A DNA stretch of 64,000 nt, from the NCBI RefSeq assembly GCF_006385685.1, contig NZ_VFRP01000019.1, forward strand, positions 1-64,000. Direction: 5' to 3'. This document shows, piece after piece, positions 43,046 to 51,088 of this stretch (positions are counted from its first letter, which is position 1; each line of letters opens with the position of its first letter). The position numbers and the translations under genes were made by a program. The DNA comes from Amaricoccus solimangrovi. Lineage in GTDB: Bacteria > Pseudomonadota > Alphaproteobacteria > Rhodobacterales > Rhodobacteraceae. The notes under the pieces are model-generated. The model did not search any database, was not told the DNA's origin, and saw only the letters and a program-made list of their open reading frames with translations.

Positions 43046-43346
43046 CGATTCGCGCCGCCGCGCTCGGCCCGCGCGAGGCTCGGGAGGAGACTCACGTTCC
43101 TCCGGGAGTGGCGGCGTCCGGCGCCCCCGGGGTAGGAGCGCGGCGGGTGCCCGCGGCCGCGACTCGACTCTCCGCCGGGCGCGCGCCCCTCATCCACCAC
43201 GAAGGGATTCGACGGCGTGGGAAGACCCCGTTTCCGGCATTCGGGCCGCGATACCTGCGACATACTGTCGCGATTTCTCCCTCGACGGACGTGGATTCCA
43301 GCTTCCCGGCGTCCGGAACTGCGTCATTGTGTCGCAACTAGACTGG

Positions 43347-43369
43347 TATACTTGGTTTGGCATGCCAAA
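43347..43369 (+). promoter_or_regulatory. -10 box and 14-bp palindrome ahead of the OxlT-type gene
   Basis: TATACT (43347-43352) is a good -10 box; the -35 region is poor (TCATTG at 43324-43329 with 17-base spacing). The perfect palindrome TTTGGCATGCCAAA (43356-43369) starts 4 bases later and would overlap the transcription start, as a repressor operator does. The leader to the start codon is about 145 bases. Confidence 0.5.
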
Positions 43370-43505
43370 TACGTTGACTCGCCGGAGGCTTTATTGTGTC
43401 CTTCGATCAAGCTGGTGGAACAACCGCTGGCTGACATACAACAGAGACGGCGCACCGGATCATTGGCACGAGACCGATGGACGGCGCCCTGGAGGAGACT
43501 TACCG

Positions 43506-44834
43506 ATGGATAAACAACGCGCCGTCGCCCTCGGCGGCGGACAGGGAGGCTTTGCGACCAACCGCTGGGCCCAGCTCGCGCTCGGCGTGGCCTGCATGGT
43601 CGCCGCGTCCAACATCCAGTATTCCTGGACCCTGTTCGTCCCCGAGATCCAGGAGACCACGGGCTGGACCCGGGCCGCGATCCAGACCGCCTTCACGATC
43701 TTCGTCCTCGTCCAGACCTGGAGCACGCCGGTCGTCGGCCATTTCATCGACACGCGCGGCCCGCGCAACGTGGTGATGTTCGGCGGCGTCGCGATCTTCA
43801 TCGCCTGGCTCATCAACTCCTACGCCGGCTCGCTCACCGGCTTCTACGTCGGCGGCGCGATCGGCGGCCTCGGCGTCGCCTGCGTCTACTCGACCTGCAT
43901 CAACAACGCGCTGAAATGGTTCCCGGACCGGCGCGGCCTCGCGGTCGGCCTCACGGCGGGCGGCTACGGCTCCGGCACGATCCTGACGATCCTGCCGATC
44001 GCCCACATGCTCGAGACCTCGGGCTACCAGCACACCTTCTTCGTCTTCGCCTTCATCCAGGGCATCGTGATCTTCGCGGTCGCCACCTTCCTGCGCGCCC
44101 CGAAGGAAAGCGACACCGCCGGCTACGCCGCCAACGTCGCGCAGTCGCGGCGTGACTACACGCTGCAGGAGGCGCTGCGCACCCCGGTGTTCTGGGTCAT
44201 GCTCGGCATGTTCACCGCGACCGTCACCGGCGGCCTGATGGCGGTGGCGCAGCTCGGCGTCATGGCGGAGGACCTCGGCGTCAAGGAAGCCCCGGTCAAC
44301 TTCTACTTCTTCACCATGGCCGCGCTGCCGATGGCGCTGATGATCGACCGGCTGATGAACGGCATCTCGCGCCCGCTCTTCGGCTGGATCTCCGACCACA
44401 TCGGCCGCGAATACACGATGTTCCTCGCCTTCGCGATCGAGGGTACCGGCATCTTCGCCCTCGCCCATCTCGGCGGCAATCCGGTCCTCTTCGTGCTGCT
44501 CTCCGGCGTGGTCTTCCTGGCCTGGGGCGAGGTCTACTCGCTCTTCTCCGCCACCGCGGGCGACGCCTTCGGCACCAAGCACATCGGCAAGATCTACGGC
44601 GCGCTCTATACCGCCAAGGGTATCGCCGCGCTGCTCGTCCCCTTCGGCAACATCCTGATGGAAGCCACCGGAAGCTGGTCGAGCGTGCTCTATACCATGT
44701 CGGTGCTCGACATCTCCGCCGCCATCTGCGCCGTCCTCGTGCTGCGGCCCCTGCTCCGGCGTCATCATCAGCTGTCGGAGACCGCCGGGCTTGACCCCGA
44801 GATCGCCGGCGCCCGCGCGCATCCCGCGGAATAG
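43506..44834 (+). CDS. OFA-family MFS transporter (oxalate/formate antiporter-like)
   Basis: A 442-residue, 12-helix major facilitator. The start region NIQYSWTLFVPEIQETTGWTRAAIQTAFTIFV, then GHFIDTRGPRNV (motif A) and GGLGVACVYSTCINNALKWFPDRRGLAVGLTAGGYGSG, are hallmarks of the OxlT/OFA group, which exchanges oxalate, formate or similar monocarboxylates. The RPLFGWISDHIGRE loop is the second motif A. ATG 43506 has GGAGGAG upstream; the frame stays open further back without support. No oxalate-metabolism genes are next to it. A strong terminator follows. Confidence 0.87.
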   Translation: MDKQRAVALGGGQGGFATNRWAQLALGVACMVAASNIQYSWTLFVPEIQETTGWTRAAIQTAFTIFVLVQTWSTPVVGHFIDTRGPRNVVMFGGVAIFIAWLINSYAGSLTGFYVGGAIGGLGVACVYSTCINNALKWFPDRRGLAVGLTAGGYGSGTILTILPIAHMLETSGYQHTFFVFAFIQGIVIFAVATFLRAPKESDTAGYAANVAQSRRDYTLQEALRTPVFWVMLGMFTATVTGGLMAVAQLGVMAEDLGVKEAPVNFYFFTMAALPMALMIDRLMNGISRPLFGWISDHIGREYTMFLAFAIEGTGIFALAHLGGNPVLFVLLSGVVFLAWGEVYSLFSATAGDAFGTKHIGKIYGALYTAKGIAALLVPFGNILMEATGSWSSVLYTMSVLDISAAICAVLVLRPLLRRHHQLSETAGLDPEIAGARAHPAE

Positions 44835-44868
44835 CGTTACTCCCGGCCACTAACGTGGCCAGCTGCCT

Positions 44869-44900
44869 CGGGCGGACCTCGTGTCCGCCCGCTTTTTTTT
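44869..44900 (+). terminator. Rho-independent terminator of the OxlT-type gene
   Basis: CGGGCGGAC and GTCCGCCCG pair in a 9-bp stem around CTCGT, followed by C and a run of eight to nine T. The stem uses the same GGCGGAC/GTCCGCC core as the dispersed repeats. Confidence 0.93.
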
Positions 44901-44924
44901 GCGCGCAAGCTCCGTGACGCCCCG

Positions 44925-46061
44925 TCAGCCGGCTCCGGGGGCGAGGCCGACGCCGCCGCCCGGGTGGCGCAGCACATGGCCCGCGAGTTCGAGATCGAGC
45001 AGCGCCGCCGCCACCTCCGCCGCGCGGCCGCCCAGATCCCGGATCAGCGCGTCCTCCGCGATCGGCGTCGGCCCCAGCAGCGCGAGCAGCCGCGAGCCGA
45101 GCTCGCCGCCCTCCGGCGGCGGCGCGGCGGGGGCGGGCCGGGGCACCCGAATCACCCCGCGCCGCGCCGCCGCCGGCGCGAGCGCCTCGAGAACGTCCCC
45201 GGCGTCGCGCACGAGCAGCGCCCCGTCCCGAATCAGCGCGTTGCAGCCCGCCGCCCGGGCATCGAGCGGATTGCCCGGCACCGCCATCACCTCCCGCCCC
45301 TGATCGAGCGCGGCGCGCGCCGTGATCAGGCTGCCGGAGCGAAGCGCGCCCTCGACCACGACGACGCCGAGCGCGAGGCCGGAGATGATCCGGTTGCGGC
45401 GCGGGAAATCCCGGGTCCGGGGCGGATGCCCCATGGGCATTTCCGAGAGCCGGAGCCCGCCCGCGCCGATCGCCGCCGCGAGCTCGGCGTTCTCGGGCGG
45501 ATAGACCTCGTCCACCCCGCCCGCCTGGATCGCCACCGTCCCGCCGTCGAGCGCGGCGCGATGCGCGGCCGCGTCGATCCCGCGCGCCAGCCCCGAGACG
45601 ACGACGAACCCCGCCGCGCCGAGATCGCGCGCGAGCCGCGCCGCCATCCGGCAGCCCAGCGCGGAGGCGTTGCGCGCGCCCACCAACGCCACGGCGGGCC
45701 GCGCCGCCAGCGCCGGATCGCCCAGCGCCCAGACGAGCGGCGGCGGGTCCGGAATGCGCGCGAGCCGGGGCGGATAATCCGCCGCGCCGAGCGCGAGCGG
45801 CCGCGCGCCCAGCGCCGCGCCCGCGCGGAGTTCCGCCTCGGCCGCCTCCCGCGGGAAGGGCGCGTAGTCGCGCAGCCCCGCCTCGGAGGCGAGGCCCGGC
45901 AGCGCGCGCAGCGCCCGGGCGGCGGAGCCGTGCTCCCGCGTCAGCCGCAGGAACGTCACGGGACCGACGCGGCGGGACCGCGCCAGCCGCAGCCAGTCGA
46001 TCAGCTCCTCCCGCGACGCGGGCGGTTCGGGCCCCGCGGGGCCCTCCGGATCCTCGGTCAT
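44925..46061 (-). CDS. dprA: DNA-processing protein DprA
   Basis: A 378-residue DprA/Smf, which loads RecA on incoming single-stranded DNA during natural transformation. The Rossmann-like core is complete: ALVGARNASALG, VVVSGLARGIDAAAHRAAL, AGGVDEVYPPEN, FPRRNRIISGLALGVVVVEG and SGSLITARAALDQGREVMAVPGNP. A winged-helix domain (DML1-like) ends the protein. An N-terminal helical part of about 110 residues precedes the core. topA normally follows directly; here the RTX and OxlT genes intervene. Confidence 0.95.
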   Translation of the reverse strand: MTEDPEGPAGPEPPASREELIDWLRLARSRRVGPVTFLRLTREHGSAARALRALPGLASEAGLRDYAPFPREAAEAELRAGAALGARPLALGAADYPPRLARIPDPPPLVWALGDPALAARPAVALVGARNASALGCRMAARLARDLGAAGFVVVSGLARGIDAAAHRAALDGGTVAIQAGGVDEVYPPENAELAAAIGAGGLRLSEMPMGHPPRTRDFPRRNRIISGLALGVVVVEGALRSGSLITARAALDQGREVMAVPGNPLDARAAGCNALIRDGALLVRDAGDVLEALAPAAARRGVIRVPRPAPAAPPPEGGELGSRLLALLGPTPIAEDALIRDLGGRAAEVAAALLDLELAGHVLRHPGGGVGLAPGAG

Positions 46062-46198
46062 GCGCGCACCTCCTGGCCTCCGGGGATAGTCGCCTGGCGG
46101 TTAACCCCGCGCTAAGCCCCCCGCGGCGTCGCGCCCCTGTCAACTTCCGCGCGCCGCGCTAAGCTCTCCCCCGGCAACGCATGAGAGGGAGCCGAGCG

Positions 46199-46963
46199 AT
46201 GTCCTATTCCCGACGGAAGGCCCTGGGCTTCGCGGCGCTCGCGGGGGCCACGCTGGCCGGCCTGCGCGCCGCCTGGGCGATGGAGGGCGACAGCTATGAC
46301 ACGGAAGCGGGCGAGATCATGATCCACCCGGTACGCCACGCCTCCTTCGTGATGACGACGCCCGGGCTCGTCGTTTACAGCGATCCGGTCTGGGGCGCGG
46401 AGCTCTACGACGGGCTGCCCCGGCCCGGGCTCATCCTGATCACCCACGAGCACAAGGACCATTTCGACCCCGAGACGCTCTCCGCGCTCGTGGGCGAGGA
46501 TACCCGCCTCGTCACCAACCCTTCCGTCCACGACAAGCTGCCCGAGGCGCTCCGGATGAAGGCGACGCCGCTCGCCAACGGCGAAAGCGCGACCGCGGGC
46601 GACATCGGGATCGAGGCGGTGCCCGCGTACAACACGACCCCGGACCGGCTCCAGTATCACCCCAAGGGCCGCGACAACGGCTATGTGCTCACGATCGGCG
46701 GCCAGCGGATCTACATCGCGGGCGACACGGAGGACATTCCGGAACTGCGCGCGCAAGAGGACATCGACATCGCCTTCGTGCCGATGAACCTGCCCTATAC
46801 GATGGATGTGGAGCAGGCGGCCTCCGGCGTCGCCGCCTTCGCGCCGAAGGTGGTCTATCCCTATCACTACGGCGAAAGCGATCTCGACGCCTTCGAGAAG
46901 GCGCTGGAAGCCTCCGGCGCGCCGACGAAGGTGGTGCGCGGCGCCTGGTATCCGACAAGCTGA
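46199..46963 (+). CDS. Exported MBL-fold metal-dependent hydrolase
   Basis: A 254-residue UlaG-like metallo-beta-lactamase-fold protein. The N-terminus SRRKALGFAALAGATLAGL fits a Tat or Sec signal (twin Arg, then hydrophobic core, ending AWA near residue 27). The metal motif is ITHEHKDHF (HxHxDH, about residues 82-90), with later GDTED and YPYHYGESD supplying further ligands. Substrate unknown. ATG 46199 is chosen over an ATG 18 bases upstream because of GAGGGAG. It is divergent from dprA and runs with rnr. Confidence 0.85.
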   Translation: MSYSRRKALGFAALAGATLAGLRAAWAMEGDSYDTEAGEIMIHPVRHASFVMTTPGLVVYSDPVWGAELYDGLPRPGLILITHEHKDHFDPETLSALVGEDTRLVTNPSVHDKLPEALRMKATPLANGESATAGDIGIEAVPAYNTTPDRLQYHPKGRDNGYVLTIGGQRIYIAGDTEDIPELRAQEDIDIAFVPMNLPYTMDVEQAASGVAAFAPKVVYPYHYGESDLDAFEKALEASGAPTKVVRGAWYPTS

Positions 46964-46982
46964 GGGACCGGGGGGCGGTCCC
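46964..46982 (+). terminator. GC-rich hairpin after the MBL gene
   Basis: GGGACCG and CGGTCCC pair around GGGGG immediately after the stop codon. There is no T-run, so only partial termination before rnr is expected. Confidence 0.4.
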
Positions 46983-47041
46983 CCTCGGAGCGCCCCCCGA
47001 TTTCCCGCGACGCGCGCCGCGGCCCGTGCTAACGCGATCCC

Positions 47042-49294
47042 ATGAGAGACCTTCCCTCCGAGGCGCAACTGCTCGACTGGCTGCGCGACAATCCCTCCAC
47101 CACGACGAAGCGCGACATCTCGCGCGCCTTCGGCCTCAAGGGCGCGGCCAAGGTCGAGCTCAAGCGGATGCTCGCCCGGCTCGCTCGCGAGGGGAAGATC
47201 GAGAAGAAGGGCCGGCGCGCGCGCCCCGCCGGCGAACTGCCGCCCGTCCTGGTGCTCCGCGTCGCCGAGGTGGACGCCGAGGGCGAGCTCTGGGGCGAGC
47301 CGGAGGAATGGGAGATCGACGGCCCCCGGCCGCGCTTCCTGATCCAGACCCGCCGCGACGATCCCGCGCTCGGCCAGGGCGACCGGCTGCTCGGCCGGCG
47401 GATCGCGCTCGACACGCCCGAGGCGCCGCCCGCCGCCCGGGTGATCCGGCGCATCGGCATGGGGCCGAGCCGCGTCATCGGCATCTATCACGAGAGCGAA
47501 TCCGGCGGCCGCGTCGCCGCGATCGACAAGAAGACCGACCGCGACTGGCGCGTCGAGCCCGGCGACCGCGCCGGCGCGCGCGAGGGCGAGCTCGTGGAGG
47601 CCGAGCAGATCGGCGCGCCGCGTGGCCACGGACTGCCGCGGGCGCGGATCGTCGCCCGGCTCGGCGATCCCTCGGCACCGAAATCGGTCTCGCTGATCGC
47701 GATCCACGAGCACGGCATCCCCGACGATTTCCCCGACGCGGCGCTGGCGGAAGCCGAGGCGGCGAAGCCGGTCCGCGCGGGCAAGGCGCGCGAGGACCTG
47801 CGCGAGCTTCCGCTCGTCACCATCGACCCGGTGGATGCGCGCGACCACGACGACGCGGTCTGCGCGCATGCCGACACCGACCCGACCAACCCGGGCGGCC
47901 ATGTCGTCTGGGTCGCCATCGCCGATGTCGCCCATTACGTCACCCCCGGCTCCGCGCTCGACCGCGAGGCGAAGCGGCGTGGCAATTCCACCTATTTCCC
48001 CGACCGCGTCGTGCCGATGCTGCCCGAGGCGCTCTCGGCCGACCTCTGCTCGCTCGTCGCGGGCAAGAACCGGCCCTGCCTCGCCGTGCGCATGGTGCTG
48101 AGCGCCGAGGGCGAGAAGCTCTCGCACCGCTTCACCCGCGGCCTGATGCGCTCGCCCGCCTCGCTCTCCTACGAACAGGCGCAGCGCGCGGCCGAGGGCG
48201 CGCCCGACGCCGAGACCGCGCCGCTGGTCGAGACCGTCATCGCGCCGCTCTGGGCCGCCTGGCGCGCCGCGCACAAGGCGCGGGACCGGCGCGCGCCGCT
48301 GAACCTCGACCTTCCGGAGCGGCGGATCGTGCTCTCGGACGAGGGCAAGGTCGTCTCGGTCAATTTCCGCGACCGGTTCGACGCGCACAAGGTGATCGAG
48401 GATTTCATGATCCTCGCCAATGTCTGCGCCGCTGAAACGCTGGAGGCGAAGAAGACCCGCCTGCTCTACCGCGTCCACGAGGAACCCTCCCCCGAGAAGC
48501 TCGACGCGCTCCGGGAGACGGCCGAGAGCGTCGGCCAGGTGCTCGCCAAGGGGCAGGTGCTGAAAACCGCGCATCTCAACCGCCTGCTCGACGGCGTGGC
48601 GGGGACCGAGCATGCCGAGATGATCAACATCTCCGTGCTGCGCTCGATGACGCAGGCCTATTACGCGCCGGAGAACTTCGGCCATTTCGGCCTCAACCTG
48701 CCGCGCTACGGCCATTTCACCTCGCCGATCCGCCGCTACGCCGACCTGATCGTGCATCGCGCGCTGATCCGGGCGCATGGCTGGGGTCCCAACCCCAGGG
48801 TGGACGGGCTGACCGGCCAGGAGGAGATCGACCTGCCCGAGATCGGCGAGCATATCTCGATGACGGAGCGGCGCTCGATGATGGCGGAGCGCGACACGAT
48901 CGACCGCTACCTCGCCGCCTATCTCGCCGACCGCGTCGGCACCGAATTCGAGGGCCGCGTCTCGGGCGTCGCGCGCTTCGGCCTCTTCGTGAAGCTCGAC
49001 GAGACCGGGGCGGACGGGCTCATCCCGATCTCGATGCTGGGGCGGGAATATTTCACCTACGATCCCGACAGCCAGACCCTGACCGGCGAGAAGAGCCGCC
49101 GCCGGATCGGCCTCGCCGACCGCGTCGTGGTGCGCCTCGCCGAGGCCGCGCCGGTGACGGGCGGCCTCCTCTTCGAACTGCTCTCGATCGAGGGCCGCGC
49201 GATGCCGCGAAGCGGCCGGAGCCCGACGAGCCGGACCCCGCGCCCGAAACTCGCGAAGAGCCGGAGCTTCGCCCGCAAACGCGGCCGCGCGTAG
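47042..49294 (+). CDS. rnr: Ribonuclease R
   Basis: A 750-residue RNase R, the 3'-to-5' exonuclease that degrades structured RNA. An N-terminal winged helix (STTTKRDISRAFGLKG) precedes cold-shock domains; the RNB domain has the catalytic acidic cluster in IDPVDARDHDDAV (about 260-272) and HFTSPIRRYADLIVHRAL near 560. An S1 domain (FEGRVSGVARFGLFVKL) and a short basic tail close it. The TAG stop codon lies within an intergenic inverted repeat (GTAGGGCGGAC). Confidence 0.97.
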   Translation: MRDLPSEAQLLDWLRDNPSTTTKRDISRAFGLKGAAKVELKRMLARLAREGKIEKKGRRARPAGELPPVLVLRVAEVDAEGELWGEPEEWEIDGPRPRFLIQTRRDDPALGQGDRLLGRRIALDTPEAPPAARVIRRIGMGPSRVIGIYHESESGGRVAAIDKKTDRDWRVEPGDRAGAREGELVEAEQIGAPRGHGLPRARIVARLGDPSAPKSVSLIAIHEHGIPDDFPDAALAEAEAAKPVRAGKAREDLRELPLVTIDPVDARDHDDAVCAHADTDPTNPGGHVVWVAIADVAHYVTPGSALDREAKRRGNSTYFPDRVVPMLPEALSADLCSLVAGKNRPCLAVRMVLSAEGEKLSHRFTRGLMRSPASLSYEQAQRAAEGAPDAETAPLVETVIAPLWAAWRAAHKARDRRAPLNLDLPERRIVLSDEGKVVSVNFRDRFDAHKVIEDFMILANVCAAETLEAKKTRLLYRVHEEPSPEKLDALRETAESVGQVLAKGQVLKTAHLNRLLDGVAGTEHAEMINISVLRSMTQAYYAPENFGHFGLNLPRYGHFTSPIRRYADLIVHRALIRAHGWGPNPRVDGLTGQEEIDLPEIGEHISMTERRSMMAERDTIDRYLAAYLADRVGTEFEGRVSGVARFGLFVKLDETGADGLIPISMLGREYFTYDPDSQTLTGEKSRRRIGLADRVVVRLAEAAPVTGGLLFELLSIEGRAMPRSGRSPTSRTPRPKLAKSRSFARKRGRA

Positions 49295-49320
49295 GGCGGA
49301 CATCTGTCCGCCACCCCCGC
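49291..49320. repeat. Inverted repeat GTAGGGCGGAC-N4-GTCCGCCACC, copy 2
   Basis: GGCGGAC (49295-49301) and GTCCGCC (49306-49312) pair around ATCT. The leading GTAG provides the rnr stop codon TAG. It forms a tandem pair with the next copy at a period of 31 bases. Confidence 0.7.
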
Positions 49321-49321
49321 C

Positions 49322-49350
49322 GTAGGGCGGACCTCGGTCCGCCACCCGCC
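49322..49350. repeat. Inverted repeat GTAGGGCGGAC-N4-GTCCGCCACC, copy 3
   Basis: GGCGGAC (49326-49332) and GTCCGCC (49337-49343) pair around CTCG. It is nearly identical to the preceding copy, including GTAG before and ACCC after, and lies between the convergent rnr and phosphatase genes. Confidence 0.7.
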
Positions 49351-49360
49351 CCCCACCCCC

Positions 49361-49909
49361 TCAGAACCGCACCGACCACCGCCCGTCCCGCCGGCTCAGC
49401 GCCACCCGCGCGAGCGGCGGCGCGTCGATGCGCCAGAAGCTCGCGGGCGGCGCGCCGAGAAGGCTCACCACCGCCGCGCGGAAGATCGCCTGCGGCACGA
49501 CCGCGACGCCCCGCCGCGCCTCCGGCACCGCCGCGAGCCAGGCCGCGGTCCGCGCCACGACCATCGCCACGCTCTCGCCGCCGGGCGCCGCCGCCTCGGG
49601 ATCGCTCAGCCAGGCGAGCAGTGCCTCGGGCGCGTCGCGCTGGACCTGCCCGAGGCTCCGCCCGGCCCAGGCGCCGACCGCGATGTCGCGCAGCGCCGGC
49701 TCCGCCTCCGGCGCGGCTCCGAGCCCGAGCGCCGACGCCGTCTCGACCGCGCGCCGCTCCGGCCCGTGCCAGAGCCGTTCGACCCGGCCGAGCCCGGCGC
49801 CGAGCTTCGCGGCGCGCGCCAGCGAATCCGCTTCCGGCGGCTCGTCCTCCGGGAAGGCGGCCACACGCGTCGCGGAGGTGGGGCAATGGCAGACGAGGAA
49901 GAGGCGCAT
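49361..49909 (-). CDS. Histidine phosphatase-fold protein with degenerate active site
   Basis: A 182-residue protein of the phosphoglycerate-mutase fold. The usual RHG motif reads LVCHCPTSATR near the start, so the phospho-accepting His stays but its Arg is Cys. Later GPERRAVETASALGL and GGESVAMVVARTAAWL match the family. The second catalytic His, normally in a V-T/S-H-(A/G) segment before the last helix, is absent: the sequence is VVPQAIFRAAVV. Family members with CHxxTxATR are often next to CbtAB cobalt transporters, as here. The gene is divergent from the riboswitch. AGGGAAGGA precedes the ATG at 49909. It may be inactive or have a changed role. Confidence 0.75.
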   Translation of the reverse strand: MRLFLVCHCPTSATRVAAFPEDEPPEADSLARAAKLGAGLGRVERLWHGPERRAVETASALGLGAAPEAEPALRDIAVGAWAGRSLGQVQRDAPEALLAWLSDPEAAAPGGESVAMVVARTAAWLAAVPEARRGVAVVPQAIFRAAVVSLLGAPPASFWRIDAPPLARVALSRRDGRWSVRF

Positions 49910-49934
49910 GGTCCTTCCCTTGGCGCGGGGCTGA

Positions 49935-49963
49935 TTGACGCGGGCTCGGCGGCGCCCTACCGT
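49935..49963 (+). promoter_or_regulatory. Promoter of the cobalamin riboswitch transcript
   Basis: TTGACG (49935-49940), 17 bases, TACCGT (49958-49963). The start would be close to 49970, directly ahead of the riboswitch core. Confidence 0.5.
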
Positions 49964-50062
49964 GATCGTGAACGGACGGGAAGCCAGTGCGAGTCTGGCA
50001 CGGTCGCGCCGCTGTGACCATCCGCGACGGTTGGAAGTCAGACCCCGCCGGTTCGAGACAGA
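49962..50062 (+). promoter_or_regulatory. Cobalamin riboswitch
   Basis: The conserved core is clear: GGGAAGCCAGTGCGAGTCTGGC (two segments, GGGAA then a GCCAG/CTGGC stem), ACGGTCGCGCCGCTGTGA (50000-50017, the B12-box region) and GGAAGTCAGACC (50033-50044). It precedes cbtB by about 35 bases and should lower cbtBA expression when adenosylcobalamin is plentiful. Boundaries are approximate. Confidence 0.9.
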
Positions 50063-50096
50063 GACATCCGGGCGCGCATTCCCGAGGAGACACCGC

Positions 50097-50309
50097 ATGG
50101 CCGAGACCGCCGCCTTCCCCGCCGCTTCTCTTCCGGGGCCCATCCCGGTCGGGGAGATCCTGCCCTGGGCGGTCTTCGCCGGGCTGCTCGCGTTGATCGC
50201 GCTCTATTTCATCGGCGCGGAGCAGGGGGCGACCGCGGTCTTCTCCGGCATGGGCGTGCACGAATTCGTCCACGACGGGCGCCACCTGCTCGGTTTCCCC
50301 TGCCACTGA
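50097..50309 (+). CDS. cbtB: Cobalt transporter subunit CbtB
   Basis: A 70-residue membrane protein with one helix (about 20-42) and the C-terminal histidine cluster HEFVHDGRHLLGFPCH, the metal-binding tail that defines CbtB. With CbtA it is predicted to take up cobalt for vitamin B12 synthesis. It follows a cobalamin riboswitch and has GAGGAGA before the ATG. cbtA starts 1 base after its stop codon. Confidence 0.92.
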   Translation: MAETAAFPAASLPGPIPVGEILPWAVFAGLLALIALYFIGAEQGATAVFSGMGVHEFVHDGRHLLGFPCH

Positions 50310-50310
50310 C

Positions 50311-51075
50311 ATGATGGGACAGCTGCTGCTGCGCGGGATGCTGGTCGGCATCCTGGCGGGCCTGCTCGCCTTCGGCTTCGCCCGCGTGTTCGGCGAACCG
50401 CAGGTCGCGCGCGCCGTCGCGCTCGAGGGCGAGGGCGGGCACCATCACGGCGAGGCGGAGGCCGGGGAGCATGACCACGACGCCGCGCACGATCCCGGCG
50501 CGGGCATTTCGCGGGGCACGCAGGCCGGTATCGGCCTGCTGACCGGAACGACGGTCTACGGGGTGGCGCTCGGCGGCGTCCTCGCGCTCGTCTTCGCCGG
50601 GGTTCAGGGCCGCCTCAGCGCGCTGCGCCCGCGGGCGACCGTCGCGTTGCTGGCGCTCGGCGGCTTCGTCGCGCTGGTGCTGGTGCCGGGGCTCAAGTAT
50701 CCGGCCAATCCGCCCGCGGTCGGCAGTCCGGAGACGATCGGGATCCGCACCGCCACCTTCTTCATGATGCTGCTCTTCTCGGTCGGCGCCATGATCCTCG
50801 GCGTGATGATCGCCCGGCACCTGACGGCGGCCCATGGCGCCTGGACCGCGTGGCTCGTTGGGATCGGGGCCTATGTGGTCCTGGTGGCCCTTGTCATGCT
50901 GATGATGCCCACGCTCGACGAGGTTTCCGGTTCGGGCTTCCCGGCCGGGACGCTGTGGGAGTTCCGCCTCGCCTCGCTCGCGATCCGCGCCGTGGTCTGG
51001 GCCGTGCTCGGCATCGGCTTCGGCATCGCGGCGGAACGCGTGCTCGCGCGGGGGAACCACCAGGCCCGGGCCTGA
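50311..51075 (+). CDS. cbtA: Cobalt transporter subunit CbtA
   Basis: A 254-residue protein with about six membrane helices. A periplasmic or cytoplasmic loop near residues 40-62 is rich in histidine (GGHHHGEAEAGEHDHDAAH), fitting metal capture. GLKYPANPPAVGSPETIG is the CbtA signature. It forms a tight unit with cbtB under riboswitch control. Confidence 0.93.
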   Translation: MMGQLLLRGMLVGILAGLLAFGFARVFGEPQVARAVALEGEGGHHHGEAEAGEHDHDAAHDPGAGISRGTQAGIGLLTGTTVYGVALGGVLALVFAGVQGRLSALRPRATVALLALGGFVALVLVPGLKYPANPPAVGSPETIGIRTATFFMMLLFSVGAMILGVMIARHLTAAHGAWTAWLVGIGAYVVLVALVMLMMPTLDEVSGSGFPAGTLWEFRLASLAIRAVVWAVLGIGFGIAAERVLARGNHQARA

Positions 51076-51088
51076 AACCCGGGGGCGC

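Larger units (their letters stand above)
42850..43505. other. 656-base regulatory gap between the RTX and OxlT-type genes
   Basis: The gap separates two divergent genes. It contains, from left to right, the RTX leader, an AT-rich promoter/operator around 42988-43045, about 280 bases of GC-rich sequence (43050-43320) with no supported gene, and an AT-richer segment (43321-43400) with a -10 element and a palindrome ahead of the transporter. Short open frames in it have no ribosome binding site or protein-like composition. Confidence 0.7.

Noticed and set aside
42988-43341. 117-codon open frame in the RTX-OxlT gap
   Set aside because: No ribosome binding site, a composition unlike neighbouring proteins, and it runs through the promoter/operator region.
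43358-43380. Sigma-54 promoter around TTGGCATG upstream of the OxlT-type gene
   Set aside because: The -24 GG is present, but there is no GC at the required 10-base spacing (-12).
43329-43505. N-terminal extension of the OxlT-type protein by 59 residues
   Set aside because: It would translate the -10 box and palindrome, lacks homologous character and a ribosome binding site, while ATG 43506 has GGAGGAG.
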